In this document: positions 8,275 to 17,174 of the stretch, in pieces
How the letters are laid out: each line of letters opens with the position of its first letter
How positions within the stretch are numbered: position 1 is the first letter of the stretch
NCBI GenBank assembly: GCA_037442205.1
Contig: JBBIQS010000040.1
Span: forward strand, 1-64,000
Origin: JBBIQS01 sp037442205
GTDB taxonomy: Bacteria > Myxococcota > Myxococcia > Myxococcales > UBA5297
DNA: 64,000 nt
Reading direction: 5' to 3'
Position numbers and translations under genes: made by a program
Notes under the pieces: model-generated
Seen by the model: the letters and a program-made list of their open reading frames with translations, nothing else
Told to the model about the DNA's origin: nothing
Databases searched by the model: none

Positions 8275-8307
8275 GAAGGGCCGGGGCCTCCCCGGCCCTT
8301 CGTCTTT
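8275..8307 (+). terminator. Intrinsic terminator of the ferredoxin oxidoreductase operon
   Basis: Perfect 12-bp stem GAAGGGCCGGGG / CCCCGGCCCTTC (8275-8286 with 8290-8301), 3-nt loop, then GTCTTTAA on the plus strand. It separates korC from the convergent gene at 8313. Confidence 0.85.
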
Positions 8308-8312
8308 AACGG

Positions 8313-8954
8313 CTACTCGAAGGTCACCTGGGCGCCGCCCTCCTGCTGCTGGCCCAGGTTGCGAGAGGGACTGCCGGCGACCCGGAGCCTGGAGCCGTCA
8401 GTGGCCACGATCTTCACTTCCTGCTGGACGGTGACCTCGACGTAAGAGCCACCGGAGACGGTCAGGTCGGCCTGCGCCGCCAGGAACTCCTTTGCGAAGA
8501 CGCGCGCGCCGCCGTCGGCGGTCAGGACCAGGAACTCGGTCTCGCCGAAGATCTCGACCAGGCTCTGGTCGCTGGCAGACAGGGAGAATGCCTTGGCATT
8601 GATTCCTTGAGCCCGAACCGAGGAGCCGTTGACGGCTCCCAGCGCCCGCAGGCTCGGGACCCGGACATAGGCCACCGCCGGACGCGCGGGCCGGTAGAAG
8701 CCCAGCGGCAGCCGGATCTTGAGGCATTTGCCTTGGACGACAGTCTGGATGTCACCGACCAGATTGGCATCGGCCTCGAGGCTCACCGAAATCGCCTCCG
8801 ATTCCCCGACCACGATCTCCGCGCGCAGCCCGGACCCCACCTCCACCGCGTTAAAGGGCTCGACCTCGCGTTCGACCTCGGCCAGGACCCCGTTTCCGAC
8901 GTGGCAGGCGAACAGCGGCGCGGCGAAGGCGACGGTCATCAGGCTGCGAAACAT
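8313..8954 (-). CDS. GIN-domain (DUF2807) lipoprotein
   Basis: 213 aa. N-terminal lipoprotein signal with lipobox LFAC (Cys17). The mature protein starts EREVEPFNAVEVGSGLRAEI and continues as a run of short beta strands with alternating S/G/A turns (NGSSVRAQGI, SDQSLVEIFG, GGSYVEVTV), the right-handed beta-helix-like pattern of DUF2807 proteins, which are described as putative auto-transporter-adhesin head GIN domains. Membrane-anchored, probably periplasmic or at the outer membrane. No enzymatic residues expected. Single gene, convergent with korC. Confidence 0.8.
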   Translation of the reverse strand: MFRSLMTVAFAAPLFACHVGNGVLAEVEREVEPFNAVEVGSGLRAEIVVGESEAISVSLEADANLVGDIQTVVQGKCLKIRLPLGFYRPARPAVAYVRVPSLRALGAVNGSSVRAQGINAKAFSLSASDQSLVEIFGETEFLVLTADGGARVFAKEFLAAQADLTVSGGSYVEVTVQQEVKIVATDGSRLRVAGSPSRNLGQQQEGGAQVTFE

Positions 8955-9064
8955 GCTGCGCTCCAGGCGCGCCGGCCCATTCGATTCGTCGAGCGCGCCT
9001 GTCCTGATGGATGCCGCGAGGGCTGGAGACGATCATCGGGGCCTGTGCCCCCTGAAGACGGACA

Positions 9065-9091
9065 GCCCCTCACCCGTTTCCGGGGAGGGGC
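9065..9091 (-). terminator. GC-rich hairpin after the deacetylase gene
   Basis: GCCCCTCACCC (9065-9075) pairs with GGGGAGGGGC (9082-9091) with one bulged A. It lies 12 nt beyond the stop of the deacetylase gene, but only CTGTCCGTCTT follows on that strand, so terminator function is uncertain. Confidence 0.4.
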
Positions 9092-9102
9092 CGTCAACCG
9101 GT

Positions 9103-10434
9103 TCAGCCTGGGCGACAACAGTCGACCTCGTCGCCCCGTGCGCCGCGTCGAGGTTGGAGTTGCGACCTCCTGAGTTGTCGGAGGACCGGAGGCGGTCGGC
9201 TAGTGCGGCCCTGGCGCGCGGGCCGCAGGCCGCCGGTCCTTCCGAGGACTGACTTGAAGCGGGAACGTCCCAACCGCCGCTTGCCGCTCGCGGGGTTGGA
9301 AGAGATGAGATCGTCGGCGGTGATCGGTGCGTCTTCGACGACGCGCCGCTCGGTGGCGCGAGGGCGGCGAACCGGCGCGCGGCCCACTTCGTCGCTCAAC
9401 GGGGAGCCGGCCGCAGCCACCTCGCCCAGCGCGGCGCTGAGCCAGTTCTGCTCGTGGAGCGCCTCGACGTTGGTCACCCGAAGCGTCGAGCGGCGGGACG
9501 GCTCGCGGATGAGCCGAGCCCAGAGGCTGGCGGCGCCCACCGGTTTGGAGCCGGCGCGAGCCACCGCCAGCGGCTTCTCACTGGCCATGCCGAGCATGCG
9601 GCCGACGGTGACCAGCTCGAAGCCGCGCGCGCGCAGGCCCTCGATGATCTCCGGCAGGGCCTCGGAGGTCCGGAAGCGCGGGTGGTTGATGTGCATGACC
9701 ACGATCGACCCGGGCTGGGACTTGCGCACCACCCATTTCACCAGCGAGTCCTTGGAGATCTTGAGGTCGGGGTCGCCGGAGGGCAGGTCGTACTCGATGG
9801 TGGTCAGGCCCAGCTCGGCGGCCACGCGCACCAGCTGCTCGTCGTACTCGCCGAACGGCGGGCGGAACAGCTTCGGCTGCCATCCCAGCTGCGCGTAGAA
9901 CTCGGCCTGGGCCTTGGACAGGTCGGCCCGGACCTGCGCCGCGGTGAGCTTGGGGAAGTGTGGGTGCATGAACCCGTGGATGGCGATCTCGAACAACGGA
10001 TTGCGCGCCAGCTCGCGCAGGTGCTGGGGTTCGCGCTGGGCCCACCCACCGCCGACGAAGAGGGTGGCGGGGGTGTTGGTGGCGATCAGGGTCTTGGTGA
10101 TCCGCTCGTCGTAGCGGTGGGGATCGGTGATGGTGCAGGCGTCGAAGGTGAGGGCGACCTGCTTCGCCGTCTGCGGACCGTGGATCACGATCTCGTTGCG
10201 AGCGGGCGGGAGCGGCGGCGCCGCCGGACGGTCGAGGTACTTGAAGCGCTTCTCGCTGCCGCTCGGCGCCGGCATCTCCGGCATCGGCAGCTCCGCGCTC
10301 TCGGCGTCTTCCGGCTCGGAGAGGTCAGGCTCGACCAGCGCCTCGGCATCGGCGGGCAGCATCGGCAGCGGCTCTCGCGCCAGGGCCGCGGGCCCCGCCA
10401 GCACTGCCAATGCGATGATCGCCGAACGCAGCAT
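9103..10434 (-). CDS. Secreted polysaccharide deacetylase (NodB domain) with atypical metal motif and Arg-rich tail
   Basis: 443 aa from ATG 10434, chosen because MLRSAIIALAVLAGPAALA is a good signal peptide; an ATG 36 nt upstream adds residues without a signal-like character. An acidic/Pro linker (about 30-70) precedes the NodB domain: KQVALTFDACTIT (motif 1), HGFMHPHF (motif 2), RPPFGEYDEQL (motif 3), MHIN (motif 5). The second Asp of the usual TFDD metal site is Ala here. The family de-N-acetylates peptidoglycan or other polysaccharides in the periplasm. About 160 residues beyond the domain have no recognised fold, and the last ~55 are Arg/Pro-rich and look non-conserved, possibly read-through to a chance stop. 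Single gene. Confidence 0.82.
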   Translation of the reverse strand: MLRSAIIALAVLAGPAALAREPLPMLPADAEALVEPDLSEPEDAESAELPMPEMPAPSGSEKRFKYLDRPAAPPLPPARNEIVIHGPQTAKQVALTFDACTITDPHRYDERITKTLIATNTPATLFVGGGWAQREPQHLRELARNPLFEIAIHGFMHPHFPKLTAAQVRADLSKAQAEFYAQLGWQPKLFRPPFGEYDEQLVRVAAELGLTTIEYDLPSGDPDLKISKDSLVKWVVRKSQPGSIVVMHINHPRFRTSEALPEIIEGLRARGFELVTVGRMLGMASEKPLAVARAGSKPVGAASLWARLIREPSRRSTLRVTNVEALHEQNWLSAALGEVAAAGSPLSDEVGRAPVRRPRATERRVVEDAPITADDLISSNPASGKRRLGRSRFKSVLGRTGGLRPARQGRTSRPPPVLRQLRRSQLQPRRGARGDEVDCCRPG

Positions 10435-10568
10435 CGAGGAGCTTGGGACAGCGGGGCCGACCGGTTGCATTCATCATACCCCGGTCACTCGCTCCCCGGG
10501 TGCTCAAGCGCTCGGCCGATGTAGGTCGAAGTAGGCGGCGCGACAGCGACCAGAGTCGGATACCCGGT

Positions 10569-11143
10569 TCAGCGCAGCAGCACCAACAGCGCGACCGCAC
10601 CGGCGATCACCGCCACCCCTACCGCCGACACGACCGGCCACCAGGCTCTGCCACGCGAACCGCGGGGCGGCACTGGAGCTGCTTTTCCGGAGTCCGCGGC
10701 CCAGAGATTGGTGACCTCGGCGGCATCGAAGTGGGTTGCTCCCGCCAGAGCGCCCGAGAGCACGAGCGCAAGTGGAAGATGTAGCGATCGGTCCCGAAGT
10801 AGCCGTTCAGCGCCGCGTGCATCCTCTCCAGCCGGCGTCGGTCGATTCCCTTGTCCGGCCTGACCAGCGCCGAGCCTTGGATTCCACCGGCCCCCTTCTC
10901 CTGGCTCACCGTCCCGGTCGCCAGCCCGGCGTCCGCGCTCCAGCGCACCGAGTCCTCGAGCAGCACCAGCTCCTGGCGCACCACCTTGCCCGCGCTGTCC
11001 ACCCAGGAGAGCAGGTCGGCGCCGCCGCTGCCTTGATGCCACACCTCACGCAGTCCGTCGGCCCCGGGGGGCGACTCCGCCGCGCGCACGCGAAACAGCG
11101 ATTCGACGGCAACTTTCGCCTTGCTGGACAGCTGCTTGGACAT
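10569..11143 (-). pseudogene. Frameshifted gene for a membrane-anchored protein of unknown function
   Basis: Two overlapping frames form one sensible protein. From ATG 11143 (MSKQLSSKAKVAVESLF) the first frame is coherent to FGTDRYIFHL. The next frame then continues ALVLSGALAGATHFDAAEV and ends in a C-terminal membrane helix (WWPVVSAVGVAVIAGAVALLVLL). The break is near 10765-10775 and is repaired by one extra G (CACTTG-GCGCTC). The span is 575 nt, one short of 192 codons. The likely intact product is 191 aa, a soluble N-terminal domain with a tail anchor. No family recognised. A G-rich Shine-Dalgarno (a run of eight G) precedes the ATG. It could be a true mutation or an assembly error. Confidence 0.65.
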
Positions 11144-11257
11144 GCTCCCCCCCCTACAACCGGCAGGCGCACCGGCCCCTCGCCGACGACGTGCTTCTGC
11201 AGCCTACCCCGCTCCTTGGCCCCGATGACAATGCTGAGAAATGCGCAAGTTGGGGGA

Positions 11258-12028
11258 TCAGACAGCCCGGCCCTGGGCCCCGTCCACGATCACGCAGGAG
11301 CCGGTCACCCAGCTGGCCTTGGCCGAGCAGAGGAATGCCACCACCTCGGCTACTTCCTGAGGAGTGCCGAAGCGGCCCCATGGGAGTTCCTGCTTGATCT
11401 TCTGCTCGATCATCTGCGGGTTCTCCTTGCGCCGCTGGTCCCAGCTGCCGCCGGGGAAGAGGATCGAGCCGGGCGCCACCGAGTTCACCCGGATGCCGTA
11501 GCGGGCCAAGTCGATCGCCATCTCCTTGGTGACCGCGCTCAGGGCGGCCTTGGCCGCGGTGTAGGGAGCGCTGGTGCAGTACTCGCGCGCGCAGATCGAG
11601 GACATGTGGACGATGGCGCCGCCGCCGCGCTCGCGCATGTGGGCCACCGCCGGCTGGCTGCACCAGACCGCGGTCATCAGATTCACGTCGAGCACCTGTC
11701 GCCACTGGTCGGCGCTGGACTGGTCGAAGGGCCCGCTGCGCAGGCTTCCGCCGACGTTGTTGACCAGGATCTCCAGCCCGCCCAGCGCCGCCAGCGCCCG
11801 GGCGACCGCGTCCTGGGCCCCGGCCTCCGTCGACAGGTCGGCGGCGATTGCCACCGCCTCCCCGCCCTTGGCCCGCAGCTCGCGGGCAAAATCCTCCAGT
11901 TCCTGGGCATTTCGCGCCACCAGGGCCATCCGCGCGCCCTCGCGAACCAAGACCTCGGCGATCGCCCGGCCGATCCCGCGGCTCGCTCCGGTGACCAGCG
12001 CCGGCTTCCCTGTGATCTGCAGATCCAT
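11258..12028 (-). CDS. SDR-family oxidoreductase (3-oxoacyl-ACP reductase-like)
   Basis: 256 aa, classical short-chain dehydrogenase: NAD(P)-binding TGASRGIG at residues 14-21, NNVGG near 90 (variant of NNAG), catalytic Ser in VHMSSI and the YTAAK Tyr/Lys pair, then VNSVAPG. The arginine after TGAS and the absence of an acidic residue at the end of strand 2 (VARNAQ) favour NADPH. Length is normal. Substrate cannot be assigned; such enzymes act on sugars, steroids or acyl thioesters. Isolated, divergent from the lipoprotein gene at 12189. Confidence 0.9.
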   Translation of the reverse strand: MDLQITGKPALVTGASRGIGRAIAEVLVREGARMALVARNAQELEDFARELRAKGGEAVAIAADLSTEAGAQDAVARALAALGGLEILVNNVGGSLRSGPFDQSSADQWRQVLDVNLMTAVWCSQPAVAHMRERGGGAIVHMSSICAREYCTSAPYTAAKAALSAVTKEMAIDLARYGIRVNSVAPGSILFPGGSWDQRRKENPQMIEQKIKQELPWGRFGTPQEVAEVVAFLCSAKASWVTGSCVIVDGAQGRAV

Positions 12029-12188
12029 CGATGGTGCTCCTGGCTGTCGACGGCGAGGTCGCTGTGATTAGCACGGCCGGCCGCGGACCGGCACCGACTT
12101 CCGAGCGCACCAAGACCAGCAGAGCGTCTCGGAGGTGCCGCCTCGCCGTCTGGCCGCTAAGATGTCGGGCTTCGACTGGGAGACTTTC

Positions 12189-13514
12189 ATGAGATCGCTC
12201 GTTCTATCGCTGGCTCTGCTGATCGCGACCGGATGTGGTGGTTCCACGGGCCAGGCCGGTGGCACTCCTGCCAAGACCTCGCTCAATCCGCCTGCGGGCC
12301 CCTTCAACGGCGAGGTGACGGTCACCTTCACCACCGACAAGCCGGCCGACCTCTTCATCTCCACCGACGGCAGCGATCCGCGCACCAGCCCCACCCGCGT
12401 GAACTCGGCCTCGCCGGCGACGATCACCCTCAAGCAGACCACCGCCGTCACCTACTTCTCGCGCACTCCCGAGGGACTCGAAGAGGAGCTGCACACCGCC
12501 CAGTATGTGCGCGCCGGCGGGCCCAAGGGCACGGTCTCGGGAGTGGTCGTCCTGGGCAACCCGACCGCCGGCCACGCGGTGAGCATCGTCTCCGACGGCA
12601 ACGCCACTCCCCTCGGCCCGGGCGTCGCCAAGACCGAGCTGCCCTTCTTCATCAAGGACCTCACCTCGGGCGCCCACCGCCTGCAGGCCGCCGCCGACCT
12701 CAACGACGACGGCAAGATCGACCCGCTGCGCGACCTGGCCAGCGACGCCTTCAGCTACGAGCTCGACCTCAACGACCCGGCCAAGGCCAGCCTGGAGGGC
12801 GTGAAGCTCTACCTGGGGGCCTCGAAGCCTGGGCTGTGCACCATCGAGGGCGAGGTCATCCTGGGCAAGCCGATTCCGCGGCAGGCGCTGACGGTGACCA
12901 CCCTCGACCCGGCGGTACTGCGCTCGGGGAACGTCGACGCCCAGCAGCTGCTCAGCCAGCTGTCGAACGGCTACCGCACCTTCACCAACGACACCGACAC
13001 CCACTATCCCTTCCAGCTGCGCGACCTGGATCCGGGGACCTACCTGGCGGTGCCGGCGCTGACCGGCCTGGGCGCCTCGGCGTCGATCAACCTGGTGGCC
13101 GACCTGACCTCGATCATCTTCTGCAGCGCCAACGGCATCGCCAACTCCACCTTGCGCTACGGCCAGGTGGAGCTCAGCGGGACCGCGACCTGGATCCCGG
13201 CCAGCCCTCCCAGCGGCTTCGTGTACGGGATGATCGCCGCCCGCAAGCCGCTGTCGCTGCTGAGCCAGTCGCTGCAGGTGGTGCTGATGCCGACCTTCTT
13301 CGTCCAGGCCGGGACCGACTACAAGGCCAGCTTCGGCGGCGAGGGGCTGAAGGACAACGGGGCCTTCCAGCTGCGGGCCTTCACCAACGCCGGCGGAGCC
13401 GATCCCTTCACCGCCGGGCTGACCTGGGCGCTCAACCCCATGGCTCCCGAGCCGGCGCAGGCCACCTTCACCGCCACCCCGCCCTCGGTGCAGCAGGACT
13501 TCACTGCCCAGTAG
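12189..13514 (+). CDS. Lipoprotein with chitobiase-C-terminal-like (CHB_HEX) domain
   Basis: 441 aa from ATG 12189, which begins a lipoprotein signal with lipobox TGC (Cys16); frames upstream of this ATG add non-signal residues. Residues about 30-95 (LNPPAGPFNGEVTVTF, ISTDGSDPRTSPTR, TAVTYFSRTPEG) match the beta-sandwich found in chitobiase C-termini and many deltaproteobacterial surface proteins. An all-beta region follows with repeated xxVSGVVVLGNP / IEGEVILGKP starts that resemble carboxypeptidase-regulatory-like modules, and a calcium-like LNDDGKID loop. No catalytic motif; probably a cell-surface protein. Its last 14 nt overlap the 3' end of the convergent M23 gene. Confidence 0.78.
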   Translation: MRSLVLSLALLIATGCGGSTGQAGGTPAKTSLNPPAGPFNGEVTVTFTTDKPADLFISTDGSDPRTSPTRVNSASPATITLKQTTAVTYFSRTPEGLEEELHTAQYVRAGGPKGTVSGVVVLGNPTAGHAVSIVSDGNATPLGPGVAKTELPFFIKDLTSGAHRLQAAADLNDDGKIDPLRDLASDAFSYELDLNDPAKASLEGVKLYLGASKPGLCTIEGEVILGKPIPRQALTVTTLDPAVLRSGNVDAQQLLSQLSNGYRTFTNDTDTHYPFQLRDLDPGTYLAVPALTGLGASASINLVADLTSIIFCSANGIANSTLRYGQVELSGTATWIPASPPSGFVYGMIAARKPLSLLSQSLQVVLMPTFFVQAGTDYKASFGGEGLKDNGAFQLRAFTNAGGADPFTAGLTWALNPMAPEPAQATFTATPPSVQQDFTAQ

Positions 13515-14295
13515 CCGGCCTGGGTTCCGAGTCGTCGGAGGCCAGCAGCATCCGGTAGCTGTCCAGCGGCACGAAGCGGGCGTCCCACAGACCGAAGTGC
13601 AGGTGCGTCGGCGAGCGGCGCGGCCAGGCGTTCTTGCCGGTGCGCCCGACCATTCCCACCGCCTGTCCGGCCAGCACGTGGTCGCCCGGCTTCACCGCCA
13701 CCGATTCCAGGTGGGCGTAGTAGGCCACCAGCTTGCGCGCCGGCAGGTACAGCAACACGTAGTTGCCGCCCTTCGACTCCTCGCCCGCCTTCCACCCTTC
13801 GTGCGCCGAGAGGACCCAGCCCTCCTCCACCGCCCGCGCCTTGTAGGGATTCCCGTTCTTGTCCCGGCTGATCTCCTTGGGGTCGGGGACGAACAGGTCG
13901 TGCGCCGGATGGCCGGGAAACTTCGCGGCGTAGCAGGGAATGTGGCGCGCCGGCTGATAGCCGCTGCCCTTCTGCTGTCCCAGGGCGTCGGAGATCGAGA
14001 CGCCCTCGACCGGGAACAGCCAGCGTGGCGCCGGCTTCACCTCGCCGGCACAGCGATCGAGCGCCTTCACCGCCGCCGACAAGAGCGCCAGATCATCCTT
14101 GTCGCACTCGGACTTCTCCCGCATTCGCGTGTCGGCCTCGACGGCGGCGGGGATGGCGCTGAGGTCGCAGCCCGCTGAGGCGGCGGCCGCCGGGCGTTGC
14201 TCGACGGCGGCGGGGGTCGGCTCGACGGCCGAGGCTGGGCCGGCGAGGGCGCCGAGGAGGAGCGAGGCGAAGATGGGGAGACCGACCCGGAGCAT
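13501..14295 (-). CDS. Secreted M23-family (LytM-like) metallopeptidase
   Basis: 264 aa from ATG 14295 (MLRVGLPIFASLLLGALAG), a clear signal peptide. Four cysteines lie in the N-terminal half (CDLSAI, SECDKD, DRCAGE, HIPCYAA). The peptidase domain has GHPAHDLFVPD (first Zn ligands, HxxxD), AYYAHLESVAV and the HLHFGLW HxH motif, so zinc-site residues are intact. These enzymes cut peptidoglycan cross-bridges, or act as LytM activators when degenerate; here the residues look catalytic. Single gene; its stop lies inside the last codons of the convergent lipoprotein gene. Confidence 0.9.
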   Translation of the reverse strand: MLRVGLPIFASLLLGALAGPASAVEPTPAAVEQRPAAAASAGCDLSAIPAAVEADTRMREKSECDKDDLALLSAAVKALDRCAGEVKPAPRWLFPVEGVSISDALGQQKGSGYQPARHIPCYAAKFPGHPAHDLFVPDPKEISRDKNGNPYKARAVEEGWVLSAHEGWKAGEESKGGNYVLLYLPARKLVAYYAHLESVAVKPGDHVLAGQAVGMVGRTGKNAWPRRSPTHLHFGLWDARFVPLDSYRMLLASDDSEPRPATGQ

Positions 14296-14424
14296 CCGGA
14301 CGATTCTGCCTTCAGTTCGGCCAGGCACCAAACTTCGCTCGACGGGGAAACGCGCACCGCGCCCGATGGCGCTTGGTGCCCCACGGTTCTGGGGAGGGCC
14401 GGACCGCCGGCCGCGCACCCAACA

Positions 14425-14461
14425 CGAAGGGCCGCGAGCTGGCTTCGCCCACGGCCCTTCG
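14425..14461 (-). terminator. Hairpin downstream of the cytochrome c gene
   Basis: Perfect 10-bp stem CGAAGGGCCG / CGGCCCTTCG (14425-14434 with 14452-14461), 17-nt loop, beginning 17 nt past the cytochrome c stop. The following bases on the minus strand (GTGTTGGG) are only weakly U-rich. Confidence 0.5.
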
Positions 14462-14477
14462 CGCACGAAACAGTGGA

Positions 14478-14750
14478 CTACTTCGCCAGGCCGGCCACGT
14501 AGGCGGCGACGGCGTCGACGTCCTCGGCGCTGATCTTCACCGGCTTCATCTTGCCCTTGCCCTCGGTGACCGCCTTCTTCACGGCGGCGGCGTCGGTGCC
14601 GGCGATGGCGTTCGGGGCCATCTTGGCGCCCTTGGCGTCGGCGCCGTGGCAGCTCTTGCACTTCGACGCGAAGATGGCAGCGCCATCGGCGGCGAAGGCG
14701 GCGGTGGAGAACGACAGCACGAATGCAGCGATCAGGATGTTCTTCATCAT
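14478..14750 (-). CDS. Small periplasmic class I cytochrome c
   Basis: 90 aa from ATG 14750 (a second ATG follows directly). Signal peptide MMKNILIAAFVLSFSTAAFA with cleavage before ADGAA. Haem c attachment motif CKSCH at residues 31-35, and a distal Met ligand in GKMKP (Met68). Mature size about 70 residues fits the short cytochrome c family (cytochrome_CBB3 fold) used as a periplasmic electron shuttle. Single gene with its own downstream hairpin. Partner not evident in the window. Confidence 0.92.
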   Translation of the reverse strand: MMKNILIAAFVLSFSTAAFAADGAAIFASKCKSCHGADAKGAKMAPNAIAGTDAAAVKKAVTEGKGKMKPVKISAEDVDAVAAYVAGLAK

Positions 14751-15009
14751 GGGATCTACCTCGTTCGTGGTTTGGTTCAGCGGACCGACCGCATCCGCCG
14801 GCTCTCTCCTCGGCGATTTCCCCCTCGGGAGACCGCCTCGGCAGGTGGCGTCATAGCTGACGTCCATGACGATTTCCAATTCAAAATGGACCCATCCGAG
14901 GGTCTTCGATGGAGCGTGAACACCCCGTGCGCGCTGCTGGCACTGGCGGTGCGCACGCAATTCGGTAGCGCAACTAATCGGAGCCATCAGTCCTCGGCAT
15001 TTGCCGCTC

Positions 15010-16599
15010 TCAGCGGCCGAGGAGGCCGTCGCCGTCGGGACCGACCGGCATCAGCACCAGCCTGGTGGCGAGCTCGCCGGCGGTGGCCTTGGCGTCCAGC
15101 ACCGCCCTCCCCGGCGAGCGCGCCGACAGGCTGAGGACGCAGGGGTTGAGGTTCTCGAACCGGAACCGCCCCAGCCGGTCCGAGCGCGTCTCGAACACCC
15201 GCCCGTCGGCCGGGCAGCGGGCGCGAACTACCGCTCCGGCGACGCGTCGGTCTTGCTCGTCGAGGGCCAGCCCTTCCAACCCGGGCAGCGAGGGCGGCCG
15301 CAGCACCACCCTCAGCCGCTCGCCGCGGCGGACCTTGACCAGCACGTGGGCCTGCAGCGGAAGCCGGCCGACGGTGACCAGCCGATGCCAGCCCGGCTCG
15401 AGCGGGCCCAGCCGGAAGCGACCGGCGGCATCCACCAGTGCCGTCTGCGGCGCGCCCCTCGCTTCGCACAGCTCGGGCAGCGCCTCCTCGCAGCGGTCGC
15501 CCTGGACGACCACTCCTCCCACCGGCAGCTTTCCCGAGGCGTCCAGCGCCACCCCTTCGATGAACGCCCCAGGCTGTAGCACGACCCTCAGCGGCGGCCC
15601 GGGGAGGCGAAGCTCGGCCACCAGCCGCTCGCTGTCCGGGTGGCGAACCTCGACCCGGTACAGCCCCGGTTCGAGCCCGGGCAGGTATAGCTCGCCGCGC
15701 TCGTCCGCCTTGGCCAGCAGCCGCGCCTCCCTCCCCTGAGAGAGCGCCAGCGCCGATTCCCGCTGCAGCGCCAACACCCCCTCCTCCGCCGCCGGATCCA
15801 CCCTGGCTTCGCCCGAGCGCTGCTCGAGCCTGGCCTCGATCTGGGCGCCGGCCGCCGGCCGCCCGCTGGCCAGGCGCAGCTTTCCGACGAGCGGCACCGC
15901 GCGTGCCAACGACACCTCCACCGTCTCCGGCTCGCCAGGCCTGACCAGGGCCGAGCGCCAGCTGGTCAGTTGGCCATCGGCCTCGACCCGCACCTGGTAG
16001 ACGAGCGGAAGCAGCCCGTCGGCGCGGAACAGCCCCGGCGAGACCTCACGGGCCGGCGTCCCGAGCGAAAGCGGCCCTCCGCGAGGCGAGGCCAGCCGCA
16101 GCTCGGTCAGGGGCTCGATCACGCTCACCCGCACGTCCTTGAGCGGCCCCTCGGCGCGCACCTGGACCAGCAGCGAGCCCGGCGGCGCCAGCTCTAGCCT
16201 GGCCTCAGGCGAAGGGAGCGGCTGCTTCGGGTCGAGCAGCAGCGAGGCGTGCCTGCCGCCGGCACTGGCCAGCACCCGGCACCAGCCGCACGCGCCGACT
16301 TCGAGGCTGAATCGACCCTGGGAATCGGCGATCGCCACCGGATCCGGCTGAAGCTGGAAGCCGGCGGCCGAGAACGACAGCAGCGTCACCCGGGCGCCGG
16401 CAGCGGGGACTCCGTCGCTGACGACGACGCCGCGCAAGGCGCCGGCCCGCCCCCCCGCCGGCTCGACCCCGGCATCGCCCGCCAAGCCCTCGCCGCTCGC
16501 CGCCCGCGCCGGGTCTCCCGGCGGGACCGCCGCCACGAGCCACGAGCAAAGAAGCGCTGCGACCACGGGCATCGAGGGCTCCGACTGCGGGCGCTGCAT
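15010..16599 (-). CDS. Secreted protein of repeated carboxypeptidase-regulatory-like domains
   Basis: 529 aa from ATG 16599; ATG 16572 (MPVVAALLCSWLVAAV) is an alternative start directly at the signal peptide. The mature part is built of transthyretin-like beta-sandwich modules that recur roughly every 80-90 residues. Each opens with a LRGVVVSDGVPAAGARV-like strand and closes with a DSQGRFSLE, DERGELYLPGL, DAAGRFRLGPL or DRLGRFRFENL turn. This is the CarboxypepD_reg pattern common in myxobacterial surface proteins, thought to be structural or adhesive. A few cysteines (ACGWCRVL, DRCEEALPELCE, NPCVL) may pair. No enzyme domain. Isolated; divergent from panD. Confidence 0.8.
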   Translation of the reverse strand: MQRPQSEPSMPVVAALLCSWLVAAVPPGDPARAASGEGLAGDAGVEPAGGRAGALRGVVVSDGVPAAGARVTLLSFSAAGFQLQPDPVAIADSQGRFSLEVGACGWCRVLASAGGRHASLLLDPKQPLPSPEARLELAPPGSLLVQVRAEGPLKDVRVSVIEPLTELRLASPRGGPLSLGTPAREVSPGLFRADGLLPLVYQVRVEADGQLTSWRSALVRPGEPETVEVSLARAVPLVGKLRLASGRPAAGAQIEARLEQRSGEARVDPAAEEGVLALQRESALALSQGREARLLAKADERGELYLPGLEPGLYRVEVRHPDSERLVAELRLPGPPLRVVLQPGAFIEGVALDASGKLPVGGVVVQGDRCEEALPELCEARGAPQTALVDAAGRFRLGPLEPGWHRLVTVGRLPLQAHVLVKVRRGERLRVVLRPPSLPGLEGLALDEQDRRVAGAVVRARCPADGRVFETRSDRLGRFRFENLNPCVLSLSARSPGRAVLDAKATAGELATRLVLMPVGPDGDGLLGR

Positions 16600-16799
16600 C
16601 GACACAGACGATAGCCAGCCGGCGACGGGCTCCACAAGCGGACATCTCGGACGCCGCTTGTCCTGGCCTCGGCGGTGGTCTAGGGTGCGTGTTCCCTCGC
16701 CCGGGAACTGGCCCACTGAATCGTGCTGGGACGGCCGGGCGCCTTGGCGGCTGCCACACCCGTTACGGATTGGCAGCTGCAACCGGAGGACGAAGTTCG

Positions 16800-17174
16800 A
16801 TGCTGCGTACGATGTGTCGAGTGAAGATCCACCGCGCCACCGTCAACGAGGCCGATCTCAACTACGCCGGCTCGCTAACCATCCCGCGCGACCTGATGAA
16901 GAAGCTCGACATCCTGGAGGGCGAGGCGGTGGACGTGGCCAACGTCAACGCCGGCACCCGCTTCACCACCTACGCCATCGCCGGCGACAAGCCCGGCTGG
17001 TTCTGCCTGAATGGCGCGGCCGCGCGCATGGGCCAGCCCGGCGACCTGATCATCGTCATGCTCTTCGGCCAGCTCGAAGAGGCCGAGGCGCGCAAGCACT
17101 CGATGGTGGTGGCGCACATGGGGCCGGAAAACCGCCTCGACAAGATCACCCACCTCAAGGCCTCGCTCGACTGA
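16800..17174 (+). CDS. panD: Aspartate 1-decarboxylase proenzyme
   Basis: 124 aa from ATG 16800, with GGAGGA at 16785-16790. PanD makes beta-alanine from aspartate for pantothenate and CoA synthesis. The self-cleavage site is visible as YAGSLTI with Gly24-Ser25; Ser25 becomes the pyruvoyl cofactor of the alpha chain. NAGTRFTTYAI and GDLIIVMLFG are conserved core strands, and the N-terminus MLRTMCRVKIHRATV is typical. Length normal. Single gene; other pantothenate genes are not in the window. Confidence 0.96.
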   Translation: MLRTMCRVKIHRATVNEADLNYAGSLTIPRDLMKKLDILEGEAVDVANVNAGTRFTTYAIAGDKPGWFCLNGAAARMGQPGDLIIVMLFGQLEEAEARKHSMVVAHMGPENRLDKITHLKASLD

